64,000 bases of DNA. It comes from Piscinibacter sp. HJYY11. Lineage in GTDB: Bacteria > Pseudomonadota > Gammaproteobacteria > Burkholderiales > Burkholderiaceae_C. The translations under genes and the position numbers were made by a program. Of the stretch, positions 55,669-63,293 are shown one piece after another. The notes beneath the pieces are model-generated. The model was not told where the DNA came from. It saw only the letters and a list, made by a program, of their open reading frames with translations, and did no database searches. The first letter of the stretch is position 1. Every line of letters begins with the position of its first letter. Location of the stretch: positions 3,026,746 through 3,090,745 of the forward strand of contig NZ_JAERQZ010000001.1 in the NCBI RefSeq assembly GCF_016735515.1, written 5' to 3'.

Positions 55669-56946
55669 ATGGACCTGCTCGTTCGCAACGCCACGCTGCC
55701 CGACGGGCGCACCGGGATCGACCTGCTAGTGCAGGGCGGCCGCATCGACGCCGTCGGCCCTCAGCTCGTCGCGCCGGCCGGCACGCCGGTGCTCGACGCA
55801 CAGGGCTTCCTGCTGAGCCCGCCCTTCGTCGATGCGCACTTCCACATGGACGCGACGCTCAGCCACGGCCTGCCGCGCGTCAACCAGAGCGGCACGCTGC
55901 TCGAAGGCATCGCGCTGTGGGGCGAGCTGAAGCCGCTGCTCACGCAGGAAGCGCTGGTCGAGCGCGCCCTGCAGTACTGCGACTGGGCGGTGGCGAAAGG
56001 CCTGCTTGCGGTGCGCTCGCATGTGGACGTGTGCGATGACCGGCTGCTCGCGGTCGACGCCCTGCTGCACGTGAAGGAGCGCGTGAAGCCCTATCTCGAC
56101 CTGCAGCTCGTCGCCTTCCCGCAGGACGGCGTGCTGCGCGCAAAGAACGCCGTCGACAACCTGAAGCGTGCGCTCGACAAGGGCGTGGAGGTGGTGGGCG
56201 GCATTCCCCATTTCGAGCGCACCATGGCCGATGGCGCCGAGAGCGTGCGTCTCCTGTGCGAGATCGCCGCCGAGCGCGGCCTGCGCGTCGACATGCACTG
56301 CGACGAGACCGACGACCCGCTGTCGCGCCACATCGAGACACTTGCCTTCCACACGCAGCGCCTGGGCCTGCACGGGCGGGTGGCAGGCTCGCACCTCACG
56401 TCCATGCACTCGATGGACAACTACTACGCCAGCAAGCTCATCCCGCTGATGGCCGAGGCGCAGATCCAGGCGATCGCCAACCCGCTCGCCAACATCGTGC
56501 TGCAGGGCCGCCATGACACCTACCCCAAGCGCCGCGGGATGATGCGCGTGCCCGAACTGCTGGCCGCGGGTGTCAACGTGGCCTTCGGTCACGACAGCGT
56601 GATGGACCCGTGGTACATGCTCGGCAGCGGCGACATGCTCGAAGTGGCCGCCATGGGCCTGCACGTCGCGCAGATGACCTCGCAGGCGCAGATGAAGCAG
56701 TGCTTCGACGCCGTGACGGTCAACCCCGCGCGCATGCTGGGCCTCGAGGGCTACGGGCTCGAGCCCGGCTGCCACGCGGACTTCGTGCTCCTGCAGGCGC
56801 GCTCGCCGGTCGAGGCGATCCGCGTGCGCGCAACGCGGCTCGCCGTGGTGCGGCGTGGTCAACTGATCGCGCAGACCCCGGCGGCCACCGCCACGCTCAC
56901 GCTGCCCGGCCGACCGGCGAGCCTGGACTGGACCCTTCGTCGATAG
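55669..56946 (+). CDS. codA: Cytosine deaminase-like amidohydrolase
   Basis: A 425-residue amidohydrolase most like cytosine deaminase, which converts cytosine to uracil and ammonia. Metal ligands: DAHFHMDATL (H-x-H, ~55-64), VDMHCDETDDPLSRH (the CodA H-C-D-E-T-D-D-P motif with catalytic Glu, ~205-220), GSHLTSMHSMDNYY and the late Asp in FGHDSVMDPWYMLGSGDM (~305). Cytosine, isocytosine, creatinine or another heterocycle could be the substrate. Divergent from a Bug binding protein. If it makes uracil, it would feed the uracil-catabolic genes at 39-42 kb. Confidence 0.8.
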   Translation: MDLLVRNATLPDGRTGIDLLVQGGRIDAVGPQLVAPAGTPVLDAQGFLLSPPFVDAHFHMDATLSHGLPRVNQSGTLLEGIALWGELKPLLTQEALVERALQYCDWAVAKGLLAVRSHVDVCDDRLLAVDALLHVKERVKPYLDLQLVAFPQDGVLRAKNAVDNLKRALDKGVEVVGGIPHFERTMADGAESVRLLCEIAAERGLRVDMHCDETDDPLSRHIETLAFHTQRLGLHGRVAGSHLTSMHSMDNYYASKLIPLMAEAQIQAIANPLANIVLQGRHDTYPKRRGMMRVPELLAAGVNVAFGHDSVMDPWYMLGSGDMLEVAAMGLHVAQMTSQAQMKQCFDAVTVNPARMLGLEGYGLEPGCHADFVLLQARSPVEAIRVRATRLAVVRRGQLIAQTPAATATLTLPGRPASLDWTLRR

Positions 56947-56987
56947 AACTCCACCTAGAATCGTTCGACAACAGGGAAGTACCACCA

Positions 56988-57605
56988 ATGAAACTCATAG
57001 GCGCGCTCACCAGCCCGTACGTTCGAAAAGTGCGCATCGTGATGGCCGAGAAGCGGCTGGAATACCAGCTCGAACTCGAAGACGTGTGGAATCGCGACAC
57101 CATCATGAAGTCCAACCCGCTCGGCAAGGTGCCGTGCCTGGTGATGGAAGGCGGCGAAGCGGTGTTCGATTCGCGCGTGATCGTCGAATACGTCGACACG
57201 CTGTCGCCGGTGGGCAAGCTGATCCCCGACCGCGGCCGCGAGCGCACCGAGGTGCGCACCTGGGAAGCGCTGGCCGATGGCGTGTGCGATGCGGCCATCC
57301 TCGCCCGCCTGGAGCAAACGTGGGCCGGCCGCAGCGAAGCCCAGCGCAGTGCCGCGTGGATCAGCCGCCAGATGGACAAGGTGCACGCCTCGCTCGCGGC
57401 CATGAGCCAGGGCCTGGGCGACAAGCCCTTCTGCAGCGGCATCCATTTCTCGCTGGCCGACATCGCGGTCGGCTGTGCGCTGGGTTATCTGGACTTCCGC
57501 TTTGCGCACATCGACTGGCGCAGCCAATATCCCAACCTGGAGAAGCTGGACGCCAAGCTCGCGCAGCGGCAGAGCTTCATCGACACGAAGCCGCCGCAAG
57601 GCTGA
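56988..57605 (+). CDS. Glutathione S-transferase family protein
   Basis: A 205-residue GST with N-domain MKLIGALTSPYVRKVRIVMA (Ser9 at the catalytic position, as in YibF/SspA-like proteins), SNPLGKVPCLVMEGGEAVFD SRVIVEY (the GSH site) split by its cis-Pro, and C-domain FCSGIHFSLADIAVGCALGY. Substrate unknown; the relatives include E. coli YibF. It follows codA by 41 bp on the same strand and could be co-transcribed. It is ended by a strong bidirectional terminator. Confidence 0.9.
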   Translation: MKLIGALTSPYVRKVRIVMAEKRLEYQLELEDVWNRDTIMKSNPLGKVPCLVMEGGEAVFDSRVIVEYVDTLSPVGKLIPDRGRERTEVRTWEALADGVCDAAILARLEQTWAGRSEAQRSAAWISRQMDKVHASLAAMSQGLGDKPFCSGIHFSLADIAVGCALGYLDFRFAHIDWRSQYPNLEKLDAKLAQRQSFIDTKPPQG

Positions 57606-57622
57606 AGCGCATCACTCAACGA

Positions 57623-57651
57623 AAACGGGCCGAAAGGCCCGTTTGTCTTTT
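57623..57651. terminator. Bidirectional rho-independent terminator
   Basis: AAACGGGCC (57623-57631), GAAA tetraloop, GGCCCGTTT (57636-57644), followed by GTCTTTT on the + strand and by a T-rich run on the - strand. It sits between the convergent GST and response-regulator genes and can serve both. It is the clearest intrinsic terminator in the window. Confidence 0.92.
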
Positions 57652-58298
57652 CACGCCGCGCGCAGAGACAGTGTGCTCGCGCGCTGGTCGAACTGCAGCT
57701 TGTGGTACACGCGGCGGATGCCGCAGGCCACGCTGTGCACGCTGGCGTGCCACTGCTGCGCGATCTCGTCGACCAGGTAGCCCTGGGCCACCCACTGCAG
57801 GATCTCCTGCTCCACACCGGTGAGCACCAGCGGGTCGAGCGCTTCGGTCATGGTGTCGTAGCGGGGCGTGCCCGGCTTGCGGAAGTGCGACAGCAGCTGG
57901 CGCGCGATGGTCGGCGAGATGGGCGACTCGCCGCGCCACAGCTGCTCGAGTGCGTCGATCAACGCGTCGTGGGTCTTGGTGTGCACCCAGTAGCCGTCGG
58001 CACCGGCGCGCAGTGCTTCGAGCAGCAGCGCGTCGTCGTGCGAGACCATGGTGACGAGCACATGCGGCCCCTGCGCACGCACGGCCTGGCGCAGCTCGCC
58101 GAGCAGCGGCTCGACTTCGCCGTCCTGCACACGCAGGTCGGTGACGAGGATGTCGGGGGTGCTGTGGCGCATCACGCGCCGGGCGTGCTCAACGGTGTGC
58201 ACCTCATCGCAGACCCAGAACGTCTCGGTCGCATCGATCAGCGCACGCAGCCTCGGGCTGGCTTCGTGATCGCGCTGGAGCAGGACGACGGACGGCAT
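57651..58298 (-). CDS. LuxR-family response regulator
   Basis: A ~215-residue NarL/FixJ-type regulator. Receiver domain from the start (MPSVVLLQRDHEASPRLRAL) with phospho-acceptor Asp in ILVTDLRVQDGEVEP (~residue 50), Thr/Ser in VLVTMVSHDD and Lys in YWVHTKTHD (conserved receiver Lys). LuxR HTH at the C-end (LDPLVLTGVEQEILQWVAQG, then YLVDEIAQQWHASVHSVACG). No histidine kinase is adjacent. ATG 58298 begins the receiver fold but has no Shine-Dalgarno; in-frame ATGs at 58334 and 58361 are alternatives. Confidence 0.8.
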   Translation of the reverse strand: MPSVVLLQRDHEASPRLRALIDATETFWVCDEVHTVEHARRVMRHSTPDILVTDLRVQDGEVEPLLGELRQAVRAQGPHVLVTMVSHDDALLLEALRAGADGYWVHTKTHDALIDALEQLWRGESPISPTIARQLLSHFRKPGTPRYDTMTEALDPLVLTGVEQEILQWVAQGYLVDEIAQQWHASVHSVACGIRRVYHKLQFDQRASTLSLRAA

Positions 58299-58443
58299 GA
58301 AGTGGTGCGCTGGCGGGCAGTGAATGGCGGGCATTGTTGGGACTGCCACCTCATGGTGCATCCCCTCAAACCCGCGTTCATCCCCGTGATCGGGGGGGGC
58401 TTTGTAGCCAAGCGCTACGAGGCGAAAAGCGCGCTCGCGCGCC

Positions 58444-60072
58444 TCAGGAAGGTGTGGCCTGGAAGCTGTGCGCACTGGCCATCGGCCAGTACAGCTTGAA
58501 CACGTTGTGCGGCATCTCGCCGTGCAGGAGCGCACCCGGCTGCACGAAGGAGAGCAGGTTCGCGAGCAGCTTCACCTGGTGGTCGCTGCAGCGGCGCACG
58601 ATGTGCGAAGCCGTGATGCCCGCAGGGTGATCGAGACCGGCGGCCTGCACCAGCTCCTTCAGCGCATGCAGCGTGCTCCGGTGGTACTGGTACACACGCT
58701 CGGCCTTGGTCGGCACCACGAGCGCCCGCTGTCGCTGCGGGTCCTGCGTGCTCACGCCGGTCGGGCACTGGCCGGTGTGGCAGGCCTGTGCTTGTATGCA
58801 ACCCAGCGAGAACATGAAGCCGCGTGCCGAATTGCACCAGTCGGCTCCCAGCGCCATCATGCGCGCGATGTCGAAGGCGCTGATGACCTTGCCGGCGCAA
58901 CCGAGCTTAATCTTGTCGCGCAGGTTCAGGCCGACGAGCGTGTTGTGCACGAGGAGCAGGCCTTCCTGCAGCGGCGCGCCCACGTGGTCGGTGAACTCGA
59001 GCGGCGCGGCACCGGTGCCGCCTTCGGCGCCGTCGATCACGATGAAGTCGGGCGTGATGCCGGTCTCGAGCATGGCCTTGGCGAGGCCGAACCATTCCCA
59101 CGGGTGGCCGATGCACAGCTTGAAGCCGGTCGGCTTGCCGCCAGACAGCTCACGCAACTGGTCGATGAACCTCATCATGCCGATCGGCGTGTCGAAGGCG
59201 CTGTGCTTGGCGGGCGAGATGCAGTCGACCCACGGCGGCACGCCGCGCGCTGCCGCGATCTCCAGCGTGACCTTCGGGCCCGGCAGCATGCCGCCGTGGC
59301 CGGGCTTGGCGCCCTGGCTGAGCTTGAGCTCGATCATCTTCACCTGCGGCAAGGTCGCATTCCCGGCGAAGCGCTCGGGGTCGAAGCGGCCCTGCGCATC
59401 GCGGCAGCCGAAGTAGCCAGAGCCGATCTCCCAGATGAGATCGCCCCCGTGCTGCTGGTGGTGCACGCTGATCGAGCCCTCGCCGGTGTCGTGCGCGAAG
59501 TTGCCGCGCTTCGCGCCCGCGTTGAGCGCGAGGATGGCGTTCGCGGACAACGCGCCGAAGCTCATCGCCGAAATGTTGAAGACGCTGGCCGAATAGGGCT
59601 GCGCACGCGTGGCGCCGATGGTCACGCGAAAGTCGTGCGTGGCGAGTACGGTGGGCACGAGCGAGTGGTTGATCCATTCGTAGCCGGTGGCGCCCACGTC
59701 CATCTGCGTGCCGAAGGGTCGCTTGTCGGGCTCGCCCTTGGAGCGCTGGTAGACGAGCGAGCGCTGCTGGCGGGAAAACGGCGCGGCCTCGTTGTCGCTC
59801 TCGATGAAGTACTGCCGCATTTCGGGCCGGATGAACTCGAGCAGGAAGCGCAGGTGCCCGATCACCGGGTAGTTGCGCAACACCGAGTGGCGCGTCTGCG
59901 TCACGTCGTGCAGGCCCAGGCCCAGCAGCAGCGCACACAGCAGCACCAGGCCCCCGCCGGTGCCAAACGCGACCCAGGTGAAGGCGCTCAGCAGCAGCCC
60001 CACCGCGCACAGCAGCCACGCGGCATAGCGGACCGGGAAGTACTGGTTGAGCTTGTCCAGCCAGGCGTGCAT
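58444..60072 (-). CDS. FMN-binding glutamate synthase-family membrane protein
   Basis: A 542-residue protein with two N-terminal transmembrane segments (~18-50: AWLLCAVGLLLSAFTWVAFG; LVLLCALLLGLGLHDV) and a large FMN-barrel like the synthase domain of GltB: FNISAMSFGALSANAILALN, LSQGAKPGHGGMLPGPKVTL, IDGAEGGTGAAPLEF and the cluster-like Cys set GCIQAQACHTGQCPTGV (Cys-x5-Cys-x4-Cys, as for the 3Fe-4S of GltB). It lacks the glutaminase domain. Related stand-alone proteins have unclear reactions. ATG 60072; convergent/neighbouring genes are unrelated. Confidence 0.9.
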   Translation of the reverse strand: MHAWLDKLNQYFPVRYAAWLLCAVGLLLSAFTWVAFGTGGGLVLLCALLLGLGLHDVTQTRHSVLRNYPVIGHLRFLLEFIRPEMRQYFIESDNEAAPFSRQQRSLVYQRSKGEPDKRPFGTQMDVGATGYEWINHSLVPTVLATHDFRVTIGATRAQPYSASVFNISAMSFGALSANAILALNAGAKRGNFAHDTGEGSISVHHQQHGGDLIWEIGSGYFGCRDAQGRFDPERFAGNATLPQVKMIELKLSQGAKPGHGGMLPGPKVTLEIAAARGVPPWVDCISPAKHSAFDTPIGMMRFIDQLRELSGGKPTGFKLCIGHPWEWFGLAKAMLETGITPDFIVIDGAEGGTGAAPLEFTDHVGAPLQEGLLLVHNTLVGLNLRDKIKLGCAGKVISAFDIARMMALGADWCNSARGFMFSLGCIQAQACHTGQCPTGVSTQDPQRQRALVVPTKAERVYQYHRSTLHALKELVQAAGLDHPAGITASHIVRRCSDHQVKLLANLLSFVQPGALLHGEMPHNVFKLYWPMASAHSFQATPS

Positions 60073-60210
60073 CGGGTTCCCTCGTCGACGTGGGCGTCGG
60101 TCTCGCGCGATGGTAGACGCGCGGCTTCCCGTTCATGGGTGCGAAATGCGACATGGACACCGCCCTTCTCGCTTCGTATGCTCCCGCGGTCTTCTGCTCT
60201 GCGAGCCTGC

Positions 60211-60684
60211 ATGCCCCCTTCGTCTTCTTCGCGCCTGGCGCTGCTGTTGTGCGGCCTGCTGGCCAGCGTCACGTCCGCCCCCTGGGCCGCACCGGCCTCG
60301 GCCTCGGCCGCTGGCGCCACGGCGTTCGGCAACGTCGCCCTGCGCGACACCCGCTGGGCGCTGCAGACCCTCGACGGCGCGCCGGTCGCCGCGGCGGGCG
60401 CACGCGGCCCGGTGCAGCTCACCTTGCGCAGCACCTCCCAGCACCTCACCGGCTTTGCCGGCTGCAACACGCTGCGGGGCCGCTACACGCAGCGCGGCAC
60501 CTCGATCGCGCTCAAGCCGCTCGCCACCACCCGCATGGCCTGCGCGCCCGAGGTGATGGAACAGGAAGCGCGCCTCCTGCAGGCCCTGGCCTCCATCGAC
60601 AGCTACCGCATCGAAGGCCGGCAACTGAGCCTGATGCAGGCCGACGTGGTGAAGCTCACGTTCCAGGCCACGCCAGCGCGCTGA
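60211..60684 (+). CDS. META/HslJ-domain exported protein
   Basis: A 157-residue protein: signal peptide SRLALLLCGLLASVTSAPWA and one META domain (~45-155) with the family marks NVALRDTRWALQTLDGAPV, GFAGCNTLRGRYTQRG, ATTRMACAPEVMEQEARLLQ and LSLMQADVVKLTF. HslJ-like proteins are heat- or stress-linked outer-membrane proteins of unknown mechanism. ATG 60211 begins the signal; the long upstream open frame is the shadow of the FMN protein gene. It is divergent from that gene across 138 bp. Confidence 0.88.
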   Translation: MPPSSSSRLALLLCGLLASVTSAPWAAPASASAAGATAFGNVALRDTRWALQTLDGAPVAAAGARGPVQLTLRSTSQHLTGFAGCNTLRGRYTQRGTSIALKPLATTRMACAPEVMEQEARLLQALASIDSYRIEGRQLSLMQADVVKLTFQATPAR

Positions 60685-60894
60685 AGGCGAGCCCTCCCAC
60701 CTCATCCTCGCCCGCTTCGGCACGCTGAAGCGTTGTTTGTGCACGGGCGTGCGTAGCAAGTCGCGCCAAACAAGCGTGAACGGCGTCGCACTCCGGCGCT
60801 GAATTCCGGCCGTGTCACCTAGGCGTCTCGACAAGGGTGGGGCCGGTCACTAGCCTGCCGACAAGTAAAAACCTCCCATACCTAGAAGTACCCC

Positions 60895-62055
60895 ATGACG
60901 ATGAATCGCCGCCTGTTCCTCAGCCGCTCCGCCCAGACCGCCGCCGCGCTCGGCATCGCCAGCTGGTTGCCCAGTTCACAAGCCGCTGCGGAAGCCATCT
61001 CGTCCCGGCACGTCACCTTCGGCAGCTCGCTGCCGCTGACCGGCCCGCTGGGCGCCTCGGGCAAGGACCACGTGATGGGCATCCAGGCCGCGTTCGCCGC
61101 GGTCAACCGCGCCGGCGGCCTCCATGGCCGCGAGCTGCGCCTGATCACCATGGACGACGGCTACGCCGCCGCCCGGTCGGCCGAGAACGTGAAGCAGATG
61201 GTGGCCGACAACTCGGTGATGGCGCTCGTCTCGCAGGTGGGCACGCCCAACACCGCGGCGCTGCTGCCCATCATCGAGAAGGCCGGCCTGCCGCTGGTGG
61301 GCCCGATCACCGGCTCGGGCGCCCTGCGCAACCCGCAGCTGCGCAACGTCTTCCACATCCGCCCGAGCTATGGCGAGGAAGTGACGCGCATGGTCGAGCA
61401 GCTGGTGAAGATGGGCCTGTCGAACATCGCCTTCGTCTACCTCGACAATCCCTTCGGCAAGGAAGTGCTGGCGCAGGGCAAGGCCGCGCTCGCCGCCGCC
61501 AGGCTCACCGCCAGCGGTGAATTCGCGCTCGCCTTCGACGGCAAGAACGCCGCCGAGGTGGCCCAGCGTGTCGAGGACTCGCGCGCCGGCGCCGTGTTCC
61601 TCGCCACCACCGGCTCGGGCGTGACCGACTTCGTGATCGCCCTGCGCGGCAGCATGGGCTCCATCCCGATCGTGGGCCTGTCGGTCACCTACTCCGACCT
61701 GCCGCGCCTCGGCAAGGACCGCGCGCTGGGCCTCGCGATGGCCTCGGTCTTCCCGAGCTTCAAGAGCAAGAAGTTCGCGCTGATCCGCGAGCACCAGGCC
61801 GACATGGACGCGATGGGCTTCGACGCGCCCACCGGCTCCGCCGTCGAGAGCTGGATCAACGCCCGCGTGCTGATCGAAGGCGTGCGGCGCGCCGGCCGCG
61901 ACCTCCACCGCGACAAGCTGCGTGCCTCGCTCGCCAGCATCCGCGGCTTCGAGCTCGGCGAACTCGTCATCAACTTCAGCAGCGCCGCGCCCTATGTGGG
62001 CACGCTGCCGGTGAAGCTCGGCGTGATGGGCCCCGACCTCACACTCCGCGTTTGA
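60895..62055 (+). CDS. ABC transporter binding protein, Leu/Ile/Val type, Tat-exported (copy 1)
   Basis: A 386-residue periplasmic receptor of the branched-chain amino acid/amide family (type 1 periplasmic binding fold). The N-terminus has a twin-arginine signal (NRRLFLSRSAQTAAALGIAS). Core motifs: SSLPLTGPLGASGKDHVMGI, AFAAVNRAGGLHGRELRLIT, VYLDNPFGKEVLAQGKAAL, and FVIALRGSMGSIPIVGLSVT. The likely ligand is an amino acid, amide or small organic acid. No permease or ATPase genes are nearby. A homologous copy follows after 82 bp. 60685-60894 in front holds no gene. Confidence 0.9.
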   Translation: MTMNRRLFLSRSAQTAAALGIASWLPSSQAAAEAISSRHVTFGSSLPLTGPLGASGKDHVMGIQAAFAAVNRAGGLHGRELRLITMDDGYAAARSAENVKQMVADNSVMALVSQVGTPNTAALLPIIEKAGLPLVGPITGSGALRNPQLRNVFHIRPSYGEEVTRMVEQLVKMGLSNIAFVYLDNPFGKEVLAQGKAALAAARLTASGEFALAFDGKNAAEVAQRVEDSRAGAVFLATTGSGVTDFVIALRGSMGSIPIVGLSVTYSDLPRLGKDRALGLAMASVFPSFKSKKFALIREHQADMDAMGFDAPTGSAVESWINARVLIEGVRRAGRDLHRDKLRASLASIRGFELGELVINFSSAAPYVGTLPVKLGVMGPDLTLRV

Positions 62056-62137
62056 ACTGATCACGTTTGAACGGATACCGTCGGTTTTGGCACGTCTGTG
62101 AACATCGATCCACAACGACATACAGGAGACAGCTTCC

Positions 62138-63292
62138 ATGACCCTGAACCGCCGCCTTTTCCTCCGCCGGGCCACCCAGGGCGCTGCCGCGTTAGGCACC
62201 GCCAGCTGGGTCCTGCCCACCTGGGCCGCTGAAGATGGCGTGACCGCCAAGACGATCACCATCGGCAACTCGACGGCCCTCAGCGGCCCGCTCGGCAACG
62301 CCGGGCAGGACCACATCAAGGCCATCCAGGCCGCCTTCGCCCAGATCAACAAGGCGGGCGGTGTGCACGGCCGCGAGCTCAAGATCGTCACCCAGGACGA
62401 CGGCTACCAGGCTCCGCGCACGGTCGAGAACATCAAGAAGATGATCGACGACGGCAGCGCGCTCGCGTTCATGTCGCTGATCGGCACGCCCAACAACGGC
62501 GCCATCCTGCCCATGACCGAGAAGGCCGGCATCCCGGTGCTGGGCCCCATCACCGGTGCCGCCTCGCTACGCAAGCCCGAGTTCAAGAACACCTTCCACA
62601 TCCGCCCGAGCTACACCGACGAAGTCACGCGCATGGTGCAGCAGCTGGTGCAGATGGGCCTGCAGGACATCGCGGTCGTCTACCTCGACAACCCCTTCGG
62701 CAAGGAAGTGCTGGGCAATGCGCAGCGCGTGCTGGCCGAGCAGAAGCTGAAGGCCGTGGCCTCGATCGCACTCGCCGTCGACGGCAAGAACCACGCCGAA
62801 GTGGCGCAGCAGATCGTCGACAGCAAGTGCGGCGCCGTGTTCCTCGGCACCACCGGCACCGGCACCACCGACCTCATCCTCTCGCTGCGCGACAAGGCCG
62901 CGGGCCTGCCGGTGATCGGCCTGTCGGTCACCTTCACCGACACCAAGCGCCTGGGCAAGCACCTGACGGGGCTGGCCATGGCCTCGGTGTTCCCGAGTGC
63001 GCAGGTGATGAAGTTCGCGGTCGTGCGCAACTTCCACGCATCGATGGACGCGGCCGGCCTCACCACCACCGGCCTCGGCCTGGAGAGCTGGATCAACGCG
63101 CAGGTGATCGCCGAGGCGCTGCGCCGCGCGGGCCGCGACGTCACGCGCGAGAAGCTGCGCAGCGCGCTCGCGGGCCTGCGCAATTTCGAGGTCGGCGAAG
63201 TCGCGGTGAACTTCTCCAACGCCGCGCCCTACGTGGGCACGACGGCGGTGAAGCTCGGCATCTTCGGGCCCGACGGGATCCTTCGGTCCTGA
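62138..63292 (+). CDS. ABC transporter binding protein, Leu/Ile/Val type, Tat-exported (copy 2)
   Basis: A 384-residue paralogue of the gene upstream, with the same twin-arginine start (NRRLFLRRATQGAAALGTAS) and colinear motifs: NSTALSGPLGNAGQDHIKAI, AFAQINKAGGVHGRELKIVT, VYLDNPFGKEVLGNAQRVL. Many stretches are identical or conservatively changed, so the pair arose by tandem duplication and has diverged, perhaps toward different ligands. CAGGAG lies 10 bp before the ATG. An alpha/beta-hydrolase gene is convergent, 1 bp away. Confidence 0.9.
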   Translation: MTLNRRLFLRRATQGAAALGTASWVLPTWAAEDGVTAKTITIGNSTALSGPLGNAGQDHIKAIQAAFAQINKAGGVHGRELKIVTQDDGYQAPRTVENIKKMIDDGSALAFMSLIGTPNNGAILPMTEKAGIPVLGPITGAASLRKPEFKNTFHIRPSYTDEVTRMVQQLVQMGLQDIAVVYLDNPFGKEVLGNAQRVLAEQKLKAVASIALAVDGKNHAEVAQQIVDSKCGAVFLGTTGTGTTDLILSLRDKAAGLPVIGLSVTFTDTKRLGKHLTGLAMASVFPSAQVMKFAVVRNFHASMDAAGLTTTGLGLESWINAQVIAEALRRAGRDVTREKLRSALAGLRNFEVGEVAVNFSNAAPYVGTTAVKLGIFGPDGILRS

Positions 63293-63293
63293 T

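Noticed and set aside
58468..60210. Very long forward frame running into the META-domain gene
   Set aside because: This part is antisense to the FMN-binding glutamate-synthase-like gene; only the part from ATG 60211, with a signal peptide and META motifs, is coding.
60685..60894. Search for a small RNA or riboswitch before the tandem binding proteins
   Set aside because: No clear conserved aptamer, terminator or promoter pair could be recognised by eye.
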